A DNA stretch of 44,409 nucleotides, taken from Bacteroidaceae bacterium. Its GTDB lineage: Bacteria; Bacteroidota; Bacteroidia; Bacteroidales; Bacteroidaceae. The stretch spans positions 1 through 44,409 of the forward strand of contig JAGCNZ010000025.1 in NCBI GenBank assembly GCA_017645655.1. The letters run 5' to 3'. The position numbers were made by a program, and so were the translations under genes. This document shows, one piece after another, positions 6,972-15,404 of the stretch. The number at the start of each line of letters is the position of its first letter. Positions within the stretch are counted from its first letter, which is position 1. The notes below the pieces were generated by a model. That model saw only the letters and a list, made by a program, of their open reading frames with translations. It did no database searches and was not told the DNA's origin.

Positions 6972-9596
6972 GTGAAAAGGACTTACCTTATTATACTGGC
7001 TCTCTTCGGACTGCTGCCCCCTCTGCTCTCGCAAGTAGTGCAGCGCGAGGTAGCTCCCGAAATCGACTATAGCCGTACCCCTAGGCAATACTATATTGGA
7101 GAAATCACCATCGACGGCGTGAAGAACTATGACGATCGTCTTCTCATTGGCTTGAGCGGTTTGGCAGAAGGGCAGAAGATAGAGATTCCCGGCGAAGAGA
7201 TAACGAAAGCCGTGAAACGCTATTGGCGCAACGGCCTATTTAGCAACGTGGCGATTAGCGTCGATAGTCTTGTCGGTGACTCTGCCTATCTTCACATCCA
7301 ACTCACTCAGCGCCCTCGCATCTCCGAAATCAACTTCAACGGCGTCAGGAAGAACGAACGCGACGACCTCAAAGAGAAGATAGGACTGGTAAAGGACAAC
7401 CAGTTGACACCAAACATGATTGACCGCGCAAAAATACTTGCGCAACGATACTTCAAAGAGAAAGGATACAAGAACGCAGAGATAAACATTGTACAAAGAG
7501 ACGACGCCGGTGCTCCCGACAGAATTATTGTGGATGTCAACGTCGAAAGAAAGGACAAGGTTAAGATTAACCGCATATATATCACTGGCAACGAGAATCT
7601 CAGCACAGGTAAGATCAAAGGCAACATCATTAAGCCAGGTGTCCTGAAGAAGATACATGAAAAGCACTCAATGGCTGGCTGGTTCAGAAGCAAGAAGTTT
7701 ATTGAGGCAAAATATAAGGAAGCAAAGGAGAATTTGCTTGTGAAATACGGCGAGTTGGGCTATCGCGATGCCATCATCGTGGCAGACAGTGTAGTGCCAT
7801 ATAATGAGCAAGACGTCAACATATATATCAGCATTGAGGAAGGACAGAAGTACTTCATTCGCAACATTGAATGGGTGGGCAACACTCTCTATCCCACTGA
7901 TGGATTGAACAAGGAGTTGCGCATGAAGAAAGGCGACGTCTATAATCAAAAACTCCTCAATGAACGCCTGATGACCGACGAGAATGCCGTCGGCAATCTA
8001 TATTACAACAATGGTTACGTATTCTCCAAACTCGACCCTGTCGAGACGAACATCGTAGGCGACTCCGTTGACTTGGAGATTCGGATTTACGAGGGACCAC
8101 AGGCTCACATCAGTCACGTACGCATCAGCGGAAACGACCGAGTCTATGAGAATGTCGTGCGAAGAGAACTGCGCAACAAACCAGGCGACCTTTTCTCGAG
8201 GGAAGCCCTGATGCGTTCCTATCGTGAGCTTGCCTCTCTTGGACACTTCGACGAGAACATCGACCCTAAGGTAGAACCTGACCGGATAAACGGCACCGTT
8301 GACATCAATTGGGGACTAACCAGCAAGAGCAACGACCAGATTGAGTTCTCGCTTGGTTATGGGCAGACTGGCGTCATCGGTCGCATCGGTCTTAAGTTCA
8401 GCAACTTCTGCATGGCAAACCTCTTCAATAGGAAAGCACTTCGCCGAGGTGTGATGCCTATGGGCAATGGAGAGTCATTCAGCATCAGCGGACAGACTAA
8501 CGGCCGCTACTATCAGGCTTACAGCGTTAGCTACATGAACCCTTGGTTCGGAGGCAAACGCCCCAACACTTTCAGTTTAAGTGCCTTCTTCTCGAAGCAA
8601 ACAGACGTGAGTGACAACTACTACAACTCTGCATACTACAATAACTACTTCAACAGTTATCTTTATGGCATGGGCAATAGTAGCTACAATTATTATGAGA
8701 ACTACTACGACCCGGACAAGTATGTGATGCTTTTTGGCATGTCTGTCGGTTGGGGCAAGCGTCTGCGCTGGCCTGACGACTGGTTCAATCTCTCCGTTGA
8801 GTTGAGCTATACACGCTACATGCTCAAGAACTGGCAGTACTTCCTGATGTCCAACGGCAACTGCAACAACATCAATCTTGGCCTGACGCTGAGTCGCAGC
8901 AGTACAGACAACCCGATCTATCCAAGAAAGGGTTCTGAGTTTGTGATGACTGCAACGCTGACTCCTCCCTACAGCCTCTTCAGCAAGAAGGACTATGCAA
9001 ACCTTGCGACGAACGCAAACAGTGCGACCTACAACAAGGAGATGCAAGAGAAGTACCGCTGGATTGAATACCACAAATGGAAGTTCAAGGGCCGCACCTT
9101 CACTGCTTTAAGCAGCAGAGACAAGTGTTTCGTCCTCTCGACGCGCGTTGAGTTCGGCATTTTGGGACACTACAACAAGAACAAACGTTCGCCATTCGAA
9201 ACGTTCTACGTTGGTGGCGACGGCACCAGCGGATACAGTACGACATACGCGACAGAGACTATCGGCATGCGTGGTTACGATAATGGTTCGCTTACGCCAA
9301 GGGGCGAATCAGGTTATGCGTACGACCGCTTTACGGTGGAGTTGCGCTACCCCATCATCCTGAGTAACAGTACGAATCTCTTCGCCATGGTTTTCGCAGA
9401 AGGTGGCAATGCGTGGAGCGACATCAAGAAGTTCAATCCATTGGACATGAAGAGGTCAGTCGGTGTTGGTGCGCGCATCTTCCTTCCCATGGTTGGTTTG
9501 CTTGGCATTGACTGGGCATATGGCTTCGACAAGGTCTTCGGCAGCAAGACATACGCAGGAAGTCACTTCCACTTCATCCTCGGACAAGAATTCTAA
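6972..9596 (+). CDS. bamA: Outer membrane protein assembly factor BamA
   Basis: An 874-residue Omp85 protein: signal peptide (about residues 1-20), five POTRA domains (about 38-460; for example ITIDGVKNYDD, INRIYITGNENLS and HVRISGNDRVYENVVRREL mark successive domains) and a C-terminal 16-strand barrel ending in phenylalanine (FILGQEF), the expected insertion signal. The start is GTG in GTGAAAAGG at 6972; no ATG fits. A tyrosine/asparagine-rich stretch in the barrel (NYYNSAYYNNYFNSY) is probably a surface loop peculiar to this lineage. It inserts barrel proteins into the outer membrane and is followed by three periplasmic chaperone genes. Confidence 0.95.
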   Translation: MKRTYLIILALFGLLPPLLSQVVQREVAPEIDYSRTPRQYYIGEITIDGVKNYDDRLLIGLSGLAEGQKIEIPGEEITKAVKRYWRNGLFSNVAISVDSLVGDSAYLHIQLTQRPRISEINFNGVRKNERDDLKEKIGLVKDNQLTPNMIDRAKILAQRYFKEKGYKNAEINIVQRDDAGAPDRIIVDVNVERKDKVKINRIYITGNENLSTGKIKGNIIKPGVLKKIHEKHSMAGWFRSKKFIEAKYKEAKENLLVKYGELGYRDAIIVADSVVPYNEQDVNIYISIEEGQKYFIRNIEWVGNTLYPTDGLNKELRMKKGDVYNQKLLNERLMTDENAVGNLYYNNGYVFSKLDPVETNIVGDSVDLEIRIYEGPQAHISHVRISGNDRVYENVVRRELRNKPGDLFSREALMRSYRELASLGHFDENIDPKVEPDRINGTVDINWGLTSKSNDQIEFSLGYGQTGVIGRIGLKFSNFCMANLFNRKALRRGVMPMGNGESFSISGQTNGRYYQAYSVSYMNPWFGGKRPNTFSLSAFFSKQTDVSDNYYNSAYYNNYFNSYLYGMGNSSYNYYENYYDPDKYVMLFGMSVGWGKRLRWPDDWFNLSVELSYTRYMLKNWQYFLMSNGNCNNINLGLTLSRSSTDNPIYPRKGSEFVMTATLTPPYSLFSKKDYANLATNANSATYNKEMQEKYRWIEYHKWKFKGRTFTALSSRDKCFVLSTRVEFGILGHYNKNKRSPFETFYVGGDGTSGYSTTYATETIGMRGYDNGSLTPRGESGYAYDRFTVELRYPIILSNSTNLFAMVFAEGGNAWSDIKKFNPLDMKRSVGVGARIFLPMVGLLGIDWAYGFDKVFGSKTYAGSHFHFILGQEF

Positions 9597-9638
9597 AACA
9601 AGTATTATACATTATATTATATTATAAAGGAAACCATT

Positions 9639-10148
9639 ATGAAAAAGATTATGATTGCAATGCTGATGCTGCTGGGCAGCTTATCAGCAGGGGCACAAAA
9701 GTTTGCCTTAGTCGATATGGACTACATCCTGAAGAACATACCTGCTTACGAGCGTGCCAGCGAGCAGCTCAATCAGGTGAGCAAGAAGTGGCAGGCAGAA
9801 GTCGACGTGTTGACTTCCGAAGCTCAGACTCTATACAAGAACTACCAGTCGGAGGCTGTCTTCCTGAGCGAAGAGCAGAAGACCAAGCGCGAGGATGCCA
9901 TCGTGGCGAAAGAGAAGGAAGCGGCCGAGCTGAAGAAAAAGTACTTCGGTCCCGAGGGTGAACTCTACAAGAAGCGCGAGAGTCTGATGGCTCCCATTCA
10001 GGAAGAGATTTACAATGCCGTCAAGGACATCTGCGACCAGAAGGGTTACAGCCTTGTTCTGGACCGCGCGAGCGATGCCGGCATCATCTTTGCAAGCCCG
10101 AAGATTGACATCTCGAACGAGGTGCTCACTAAACTTGGATACAATTAA
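9639..10148 (+). CDS. OmpH/Skp-like periplasmic chaperone, copy 1
   Basis: A 169-residue exported protein with a signal peptide (residues 1-19, ending SAGAQ) and the OmpH pattern: short beta segment FALVDMDYILKNIPAY, a long charged coiled coil (about 45-115) and a returning beta segment YSLVLDRASDAGIIF. Skp-like trimers hold unfolded barrel proteins for BamA. It is the first of three paralogues in a row after bamA and keeps the consensus ILKNIPAY that the second copy has partly lost. Confidence 0.88.
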   Translation: MKKIMIAMLMLLGSLSAGAQKFALVDMDYILKNIPAYERASEQLNQVSKKWQAEVDVLTSEAQTLYKNYQSEAVFLSEEQKTKREDAIVAKEKEAAELKKKYFGPEGELYKKRESLMAPIQEEIYNAVKDICDQKGYSLVLDRASDAGIIFASPKIDISNEVLTKLGYN

Positions 10149-10225
10149 AGCGTTATCACGTCATAACGACATAATGTTATAACGAGAAAAAAGATAATCC
10201 GATTAAATTAACCAATAACTCAATT

Positions 10226-10726
10226 ATGAAAAAGATTCTGATTGCCATCCTGATGATGGCTCCCATGAGCCTTTGCGCTCAGAAGTTCGCTCACTTCAAC
10301 ACTGCAGACATCATTCCCAACATGAAGGAATACACTACGGCTCAGGAAGAGTTGCAGACGATGCAGAAGCAGTATGAGGACGACATGAAGCTCATGCAGG
10401 ACGAACTGCAGAAGAAGAGCGAAGAGTACCAGAAGGAGCAGGCTAACCTCTTGGAGAACGTGCGCCAGCGTCGCGAACAAGAGCTGAACGACCTCTACAC
10501 TCGCTTGCAGCAGTCCTATCAGGACAACCAGGCTGCTCTGCAAAAGGCACAGGCCGAGAAGATGAGCGAGATAAGCGAGAAGGTGCTGGCTGTCGTCAAG
10601 AAGATTGGCGAGGAAGGCGGCTACGTTTATATCGTGGATACCAGCGCAGGCGTGATTCCCTACGTAAGCACGACATTGAGCACAGACATCACCGAGCAGG
10701 TGAAGAAAGAACTTGGAATTCAGTAG
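10226..10726 (+). CDS. OmpH/Skp-like periplasmic chaperone, copy 2
   Basis: A 166-residue paralogue of the preceding chaperone: signal peptide ending LCAQ, then FAHFNTADIIPNMKEY, a coiled coil rich in Gln, Glu and Lys (about 40-115) and the closing strand YVYIVDTSAGVIPYVS. The 77-base gap before it contains repeated CATAACG-like words but no terminator, so it belongs to the same operon. The long polar coiled coil is the client-binding tentacle in Skp structures. Confidence 0.87.
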   Translation: MKKILIAILMMAPMSLCAQKFAHFNTADIIPNMKEYTTAQEELQTMQKQYEDDMKLMQDELQKKSEEYQKEQANLLENVRQRREQELNDLYTRLQQSYQDNQAALQKAQAEKMSEISEKVLAVVKKIGEEGGYVYIVDTSAGVIPYVSTTLSTDITEQVKKELGIQ

Positions 10727-10727
10727 T

Positions 10728-10762
10728 CAGACGACAAAAGACTACCGACAACCGACAAATTA
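10728..10762. repeat. Heptamer array between OmpH copies 2 and 3
   Basis: Units CAGACGA, CAAAAGA, CTACCGA, CAACCGA, CAAATTA follow a seven-base period in the gap after the stop codon. Confidence 0.6.
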
Positions 10763-10774
10763 AAAACAAAGCCT

Positions 10775-11332
10775 ATGAAACGCTTGTCAATCATTCTTCC
10801 CATCTTGCTGTTCTGCGTCATGAGTCATGCTCAGATACAGTTCGGTTACATCAGTTACGATCAGGTGCTTAAGGAATTGCCCGAGTATGCTCAGGCCATG
10901 CAGGACCTGGCTGCACTGAAGGCAAAGTACGAGGCCGAGGCACAGAAGGGCGAAGAGGAGTTCCAGCGCAAGTTTGTCGATTTCCTGCAAGGGCAGAAGG
11001 ACTTCCCCACAACTATCATGCAGAAGCGCCAGGCTGAGCTGCAGATACTGATGGACAACGGAGTCTCTTTCCGCATGAAGTCGCAAGAACTGATTGCGCA
11101 GGCAGAGAAAGACATGCTGCAGGAAGCTCAGAAACGCCTTAACCGTGCCTTGCTCGAGGTCGGTGTGGAGTTGGGCTACGGGTACATTCTCAACACCGAT
11201 GGCAACAACTGTCCCTACATTAACCCGGTTATTGGAGTTGACGTCACGAACATCGTGCGAAAGAAACTTGGTTTGGTGACTGCTACGGAAGAAGAAGCCG
11301 CAACACCTCAAACTCCTGCCTCAGGAGAGTAA
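10775..11332 (+). CDS. OmpH/Skp-like periplasmic chaperone, copy 3
   Basis: A 185-residue third member of the tandem: signal peptide ending SHAQ, then IQFGYISYDQVLKELPEY, a coiled coil (about 45-120) and the closing strand YGYILNTDGNNCPYINP. A C-terminal tail rich in Glu, Ala, Thr and Pro (EEEAATPQTPASGE) distinguishes it from the other two. It ends six bases before murI, so the chaperones and the cell-wall enzyme share a transcript. Confidence 0.87.
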   Translation: MKRLSIILPILLFCVMSHAQIQFGYISYDQVLKELPEYAQAMQDLAALKAKYEAEAQKGEEEFQRKFVDFLQGQKDFPTTIMQKRQAELQILMDNGVSFRMKSQELIAQAEKDMLQEAQKRLNRALLEVGVELGYGYILNTDGNNCPYINPVIGVDVTNIVRKKLGLVTATEEEAATPQTPASGE

Positions 11333-11338
11333 CAGACT

Positions 11339-12154
11339 ATGGGGCCAATTGGTGTCTTCGATTCGGGGTACGGTGGGCTGACCATCCTGCGAGAGATTCG
11401 CAAGGTGATGCCTCAGTATGACTACCTTTACCTGGGCGACAACGCAAGAGCCCCCTACGGCACGCGCTCCTTTGATGTCGTCTACGAGTTCACGCTCGAG
11501 GCAGTCCGCTACCTCTTCGAACAAGGTTGTGACTTAGTGATACTGGCTTGCAACACGGCTTCGGCGAAGGCACTCCGCACCATTCAGCAGAACGATCTAC
11601 CCAAGATTGACCCGCAGAGGCGGGTGCTCGGCGTGATTCGCCCAACGGTGGAGGTCGTCGCAGATATCTCGAAGACACGTCACGTGGGCATCATGGCGAC
11701 GCCTGGCACAATACGCAGCCATACCTACGAACTGGAGCTTGCCAAGCAGAGCCCCGACATCAAGGTCACAGGCGAGGCTTGCCCGATGTGGGTGCCACTC
11801 GTGGAGAACGAGGAGTACGACAGTCCTGGTGCGGACTATTTCGTGCGCGAACGCATCGAGAACCTGCTCCGGCGCGACCCGCTCATCGACAACGTCATCC
11901 TCGGTTGCACACACTATCCTCTGTTGCTGGGCAAGATACGCCAGTTCATGCCCGAGGGTGTGCACATCATCGAGCAGGGGCACTACGTGGCACAGAGCTT
12001 GCAGGACTATCTGCGCAGGCACCCTGAGATGAGGGAACTCATTACCGAAGGAGGCTCAGTACGCTTCCTGACTACGGAGCAGGCGGATGCCTTCGGGCAG
12101 AAAGCCGCCGTCTTCATGGGCGAACCCCTCGAAGCAGAGAGAGTGCAATTGTGA
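11339..12154 (+). CDS. murI: Glutamate racemase
   Basis: A 271-residue cofactor-independent racemase that makes D-glutamate for peptidoglycan. Both catalytic cysteines are visible, C71 in LACNTASAK and C190 in GCTHYPLL, along with the N-terminal FDSGYGGLTILREI and the substrate-binding YLGDNARAPYG. Length is typical. It lies six bases after the third chaperone gene. Coupling of murI to uppS and bamA in one operon fits a cell-envelope growth unit. Confidence 0.95.
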   Translation: MGPIGVFDSGYGGLTILREIRKVMPQYDYLYLGDNARAPYGTRSFDVVYEFTLEAVRYLFEQGCDLVILACNTASAKALRTIQQNDLPKIDPQRRVLGVIRPTVEVVADISKTRHVGIMATPGTIRSHTYELELAKQSPDIKVTGEACPMWVPLVENEEYDSPGADYFVRERIENLLRRDPLIDNVILGCTHYPLLLGKIRQFMPEGVHIIEQGHYVAQSLQDYLRRHPEMRELITEGGSVRFLTTEQADAFGQKAAVFMGEPLEAERVQL

Positions 12155-12178
12155 GTGAAGACAACTGACAACTGATTA
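12151..12178. repeat. Heptamer array after murI
   Basis: Units GTGAGTG, AAGACAA, CTGACAA, CTGATTA cover the murI stop codon and the gap to the next gene. Confidence 0.55.
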
Positions 12179-12185
12179 TAGAACA

Positions 12186-12929
12186 ATGAACACAGAACTA
12201 AAGAGCGACACCATCGTCATCATCCCAACGTACAACGAGAAAGAAAACATCGAGGCCATCATACGTGCCGTCACTTCACTCGAGAAAGCCTTCGACATCC
12301 TTGTTATCGACGACGGGAGCCCCGACGGGACTGCCGACATCGTGAAGGGGCTTATGGCAGGCGAGCTGTCGGGACGTGTTCACATCGTAGAGCGTCAGGG
12401 CAAGCTTGGACTTGGCACGGCCTACATTTGCGGCTTCAAGTGGGCGCTGGAACACGGCTACGATTATGTCATCGAGATGGATGCCGACTTCAGTCACTCG
12501 CCCAATGACTTGCCGCGACTCTATGCCGCCTGTCACGATGAGGGCTACGATGTTTCCGTGGGCAGCCGTTATGTCTCGGGCGTGAATGTCGTGAACTGGC
12601 CAATCGGCCGCGTGCTCATGTCCTACTACGCCTCGGCATACGTGCGCACGGTGCTCGGCATCAAGCTTCGCGACACAACTGCGGGCTTCGTGTGCTGGTC
12701 GAGGAAGGTGCTCGAGACGATTTGCCTGGACGACATCCGCTTCAAGGGATATGCCTTCCAAATCGAGATGAAATACACTGCCCTGCGCCTCGGCTTCAAG
12801 ATAAAGGAGGTACCCGTGGTGTTCGTCAACAGGGAGTTGGGCACCAGCAAGATGTCCGGCGGCATCTTCAGCGAGGCATTCTTCGGCGTACTGCGCTTGA
12901 GGTTTAGTAAGTTCAAACGTAACAAATGA
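12186..12929 (+). CDS. Polyprenol monophosphomannose synthase-like GT2 glycosyltransferase
   Basis: A 247-residue GT-A fold enzyme of the dolichol-phosphate-mannose synthase type. It shows IPTYNEKENIE, the nucleotide-binding VIDDGSPDGTAD, the metal-binding D-A-D in EMDADFSHSP, the acceptor loop with GSRYVSGVNVVNWP and the late GYAFQIEM motif. It lacks C-terminal membrane helices, which are supplied by the GtrA-like protein that follows with a four-base ATGA overlap. The pair probably makes and flips a polyprenol-phosphate sugar that a GT-C enzyme uses on the periplasmic side; the minus-strand GT-C gene nearby is a candidate user. The sugar identity cannot be read from sequence. Confidence 0.9.
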   Translation: MNTELKSDTIVIIPTYNEKENIEAIIRAVTSLEKAFDILVIDDGSPDGTADIVKGLMAGELSGRVHIVERQGKLGLGTAYICGFKWALEHGYDYVIEMDADFSHSPNDLPRLYAACHDEGYDVSVGSRYVSGVNVVNWPIGRVLMSYYASAYVRTVLGIKLRDTTAGFVCWSRKVLETICLDDIRFKGYAFQIEMKYTALRLGFKIKEVPVVFVNRELGTSKMSGGIFSEAFFGVLRLRFSKFKRNK

Positions 12930-13372
12930 CGATAACGGAGAAGATAAAGGAACTTCTGGGCCACAGGGAGACGCGCCAATTCGTGCGTTTCTGCATAGTG
13001 GGCGGCACCTGCGCGATGATTGACGCTGCCGTCTTCTACGTGGTGCGACTCTTTGCGCCCTATCAGGTCGCCTTGGTTTCCGGGTATCTCATCAGCCTTT
13101 GCGTCAACTACTTCCTGACCGTCTACTGGACTTTCCAGACCAAACCTGCCGCTTTCAACTTCATAGGCATCATCGGAGCCCACATGTTCAACCTCTTCAT
13201 CGTGAGGATGGGTCTCATGCTTCTCTTTGTTGAGGTGTTCGGGCTGAAGGACTCGATTGCCTACATCCCCATGGCCGTCATCTCGGCCGTCACAAACTAC
13301 CTCGTCATCCGGGCAGTCGTGAAGTATTCCAAGAAACGGCAGGGGCCTGAGAGCAACGAACCAAATTTGTAA
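12926..13372 (+). CDS. GtrA family membrane protein
   Basis: A 148-residue four-helix membrane protein with the family start RQFVRFCIVGGTCAMIDAAV and the later SLCVNYFLTVYWTF. GtrA-like proteins are proposed to assist flipping of polyprenol-phosphate-linked sugars. Its start codon overlaps the stop of the polyprenol-phosphate-sugar synthase, so the two are translationally coupled. The C-terminus is a short basic tail. A terminator follows and closes the operon. Confidence 0.9.
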   Translation: MTITEKIKELLGHRETRQFVRFCIVGGTCAMIDAAVFYVVRLFAPYQVALVSGYLISLCVNYFLTVYWTFQTKPAAFNFIGIIGAHMFNLFIVRMGLMLLFVEVFGLKDSIAYIPMAVISAVTNYLVIRAVVKYSKKRQGPESNEPNL

Positions 13373-13385
13373 AGATTTTTTATAT

Positions 13386-13418
13386 CGCCGCCTTCATAGA
13401 CGGCGTTTTTTTGTTTTT
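13386..13418 (+). terminator. Terminator of the envelope operon
   Basis: CGCCG at 13386-13390 and CGGCG at 13401-13405 form a short GC stem followed by seven T and then GTTTTTG. It lies 14 bases after the gtrA-like stop codon. Confidence 0.75.
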
Positions 13419-13574
13419 GTGGCACTTTCCTACCCCAAACGCGAGAAATGCGCTTAAATCGAAAAACTCCTTGTGGCAGGGCATTTGAAGTGTCTGCTTT
13501 TTCTATCAAAAGCAAAGAAAATACCAGAAAGGCACAATAAAGCATCAAAATCAGCAAGAAAAATCGATGTTTTT

Positions 13575-13690
13575 AGCGTGGAGAATCACTCGACGAAGCG
13601 TGGTGAAATTGCAAACATCACGTGGGATGTTGACCAACTTAACGTGGGTCGTTTGAAATCGCGCCACGCTGCGTTGGAAAACCTGGCGTG
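13575..13690. repeat. 22-bp-periodic array A (diverged CACGTG family)
   Basis: Core words AGCGTG, AGCGTG, CACGTG, AACGTG start at 13575, 13597, 13619 and 13641, exactly 22 bases apart; degenerate CACGCTG and GGCGTG follow at 13664 and 13685. Spacers such as GGATGTTGACCAACTT match those of array B. It fills the otherwise gene-free gap 13419-13740; the small open frame across the gap is not credible as a gene. Confidence 0.7.
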
Positions 13691-13740
13691 TTTCGTCAGG
13701 AATTTTGTCGTGATTTTTTCAGACTCTTACCGAGTGACAT

Positions 13741-15279
13741 TTATGGCATACGCTCGAAGACCTGCATCTTCTGATTGGCTGTGACGGGCTCCATAAAGTG
13801 GCGGAGCAGCGGGCGCGGCCAGGTGAGATTCCAGAGGTAACTCATTGGTTGCCAGATAAAACGGTAGCGAAAGAGTTCCTCATTATCGTAGACGAGACGA
13901 TAGTTGGCTGGGATGGGAGCGTCGTAGTACTCGTGACAAGTGTTGATGGCGCCTATCTCGCGAACCAAGTACCTCACCTTTCCCGAGTTGACCCACTCGG
14001 CCTGTTCGCGTTTTATCTCAGGGTCGAGGATGCTCGAGATGAAGAAGTTCTTGTTGGGGGGCAAGTGACGCGTGTGCTGATAGATGCCCGTGTCGTACGA
14101 ACTGAAGGTGAGCACCTCGCTGTCCTCTGTCTCGTTCTGGTTGATAATGCTGGCCATCTGGAGCACACTCCTGGGGAAAGTGCCGTTGAGCAGCGTCACG
14201 ACATTCCAGTTGGTGCTTATTGCGAGGAGGCAGACGAGAGCTGCTACCAATCCTCCCCTTAAGGGGAAGGTTTTCCTTGCAGCCCCCTCGCCTGAGTTAG
14301 AGAGGGTCTTCGGGGCGTTAAACCAGGTGATGCCAAGCGCAAAGAAGGGGAAGAGCGTGAGGAAGTAGTAGAACTGCACCGTCAGGGTAGCAAATGAAAG
14401 GACCAGGATGCCGTAAGTGCCGAAGACGAGCCACTTCACGTCTTTGCCTACTCGCAGGAAGAAGACTGGAATCATCAGCACTGCCCATATACCGAGCTTG
14501 ACGAGCTTGAACCACCAGAAGGGGGGCTCACCGTTCGTTCCCACGCCGTGATAATGGAAGATGTTGACCATGAAATACGACTCCCAAAGCGCTGCCAGCG
14601 TGCCGTGCACGACGAAATAGGCCAGCGTGCCAGCCGTGACTGCCACAAAGCCGAGGAACGCCCACAGAACGACCGTCCAGAACTGGGGCATCTGATTGCG
14701 TCTCCAGGCAATGACGGCAACCACCAGGAGGCCTCCTACGTAGAAGAACAGGAGGTTGAACTTCATCCAGAAAAGCAATGCGACGCCGATGCCTATCACG
14801 AACGACTGCAGACGAGGAGGAACTTGTCTGTCCCGGACGAAGCAAAGCATGTAGTAAAGGCTGTGAGCAAAGATGGGAAGAGCGAACTCTTCGACACTGT
14901 CGCCATAAGAGAAGAAGTCCGAAGTATAGGTTATAAGCCCGAGAAGAAGCGTCAAAGGGAACACAAGAGAAGACGACGAGAAGAGCCTCATCGTCTTCCA
15001 CGAATAGAGCAGATAGAAGTAGCAGCACACAATCTCGACAAGGTAAATGCCCACGAAACTGCCTCTTGAAAGCATGCCCGCCCATTCGTGAAGGAAGAAG
15101 AGCACAGGGCCCTTGTGGTCGAATATGTCAACATAAAGCTCCTTGCCGGCAAGCATGGCGTTGCCTATCGTCATGTAGACATTGGCGTCGTCCCACGGAT
15201 TGAGCGGGTAAAGGAAAGAACATGTGCTGAACAAAGTGATGAGAAGCACTGCAAAGAGGAAAAGAGACAGACGTTTCAT
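13741..15279 (-). CDS. Polytopic membrane protein, GT-C/ArnT-like glycosyltransferase
   Basis: A 512-residue protein with about ten transmembrane helices between residues 5 and 365 and a soluble C-terminal part. Near the N-terminus it has PWDDANVYM and then VDIFDHKGPVLFF: the acidic pair in the first luminal loop and the HKGP element typical of glycosyltransferase family 39/ArnT-like enzymes, which use polyprenol-phosphate sugars. This matches the synthase and GtrA genes close by. Residues about 325-345 (SNSGEGAARKTFPLRGG) come from a C/G-rich inverted repeat inserted in frame between helices. Its substrate is unknown. Start chosen at the ATG after promoter and leader at 15280-15324. Confidence 0.7.
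   Translation of the reverse strand: MKRLSLFLFAVLLITLFSTCSFLYPLNPWDDANVYMTIGNAMLAGKELYVDIFDHKGPVLFFLHEWAGMLSRGSFVGIYLVEIVCCYFYLLYSWKTMRLFSSSSLVFPLTLLLGLITYTSDFFSYGDSVEEFALPIFAHSLYYMLCFVRDRQVPPRLQSFVIGIGVALLFWMKFNLLFFYVGGLLVVAVIAWRRNQMPQFWTVVLWAFLGFVAVTAGTLAYFVVHGTLAALWESYFMVNIFHYHGVGTNGEPPFWWFKLVKLGIWAVLMIPVFFLRVGKDVKWLVFGTYGILVLSFATLTVQFYYFLTLFPFFALGITWFNAPKTLSNSGEGAARKTFPLRGGLVAALVCLLAISTNWNVVTLLNGTFPRSVLQMASIINQNETEDSEVLTFSSYDTGIYQHTRHLPPNKNFFISSILDPEIKREQAEWVNSGKVRYLVREIGAINTCHEYYDAPIPANYRLVYDNEELFRYRFIWQPMSYLWNLTWPRPLLRHFMEPVTANQKMQVFERMP
14251..14315. repeat. C/G-rich inverted repeat inserted in the GT-C gene
   Basis: Contains the perfect palindrome CCCCTTAAGGGG (14255-14266) and a second half with GCCCCCTCGC...GAGAGGG. 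It is in frame and encodes a hydrophilic loop between membrane helices. Similar words occur inside the third ketosynthase and before the lolA-like gene. Confidence 0.65.
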
Positions 15280-15305
15280 TTACTATTTAATCATTTACCA
15301 TTTAT
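15277..15305. repeat. Heptamer-like array in the GT-C gene leader
   Basis: On the plus strand CATTTAC, TATTTAA(T), CATTTAC, CATTTAT; on the minus strand this reads as AAATG-containing units in the leader and at the start codon of the membrane protein gene. Confidence 0.5.
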
Positions 15306-15316
15306 CGTTTTCCTTG

Positions 15317-15324
15317 CAAAGATA
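15317..15324 (-). promoter_or_regulatory. Promoter -7 element of the GT-C gene
   Basis: TATCTTTG on the minus strand, 37 bases before the start codon; divergent from the promoter at 15378. Confidence 0.6.
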
Positions 15325-15377
15325 TAAAATAAATCTTAATTATGAAGCACATGCTATGAATAATGAACTTTTTTTCG

Positions 15378-15385
15378 TACCTTTG
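15378..15385 (+). promoter_or_regulatory. Promoter -7 element of the DUF1573 gene
   Basis: TACCTTTG matches TAnnTTTG, 19 bases before the ATG at 15405. It rules out the earlier in-frame ATG at 15363, which would be upstream of the transcription start. Confidence 0.65.
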
Positions 15386-15404
15386 TGCGGTAAAACGTGC
15401 TCAC

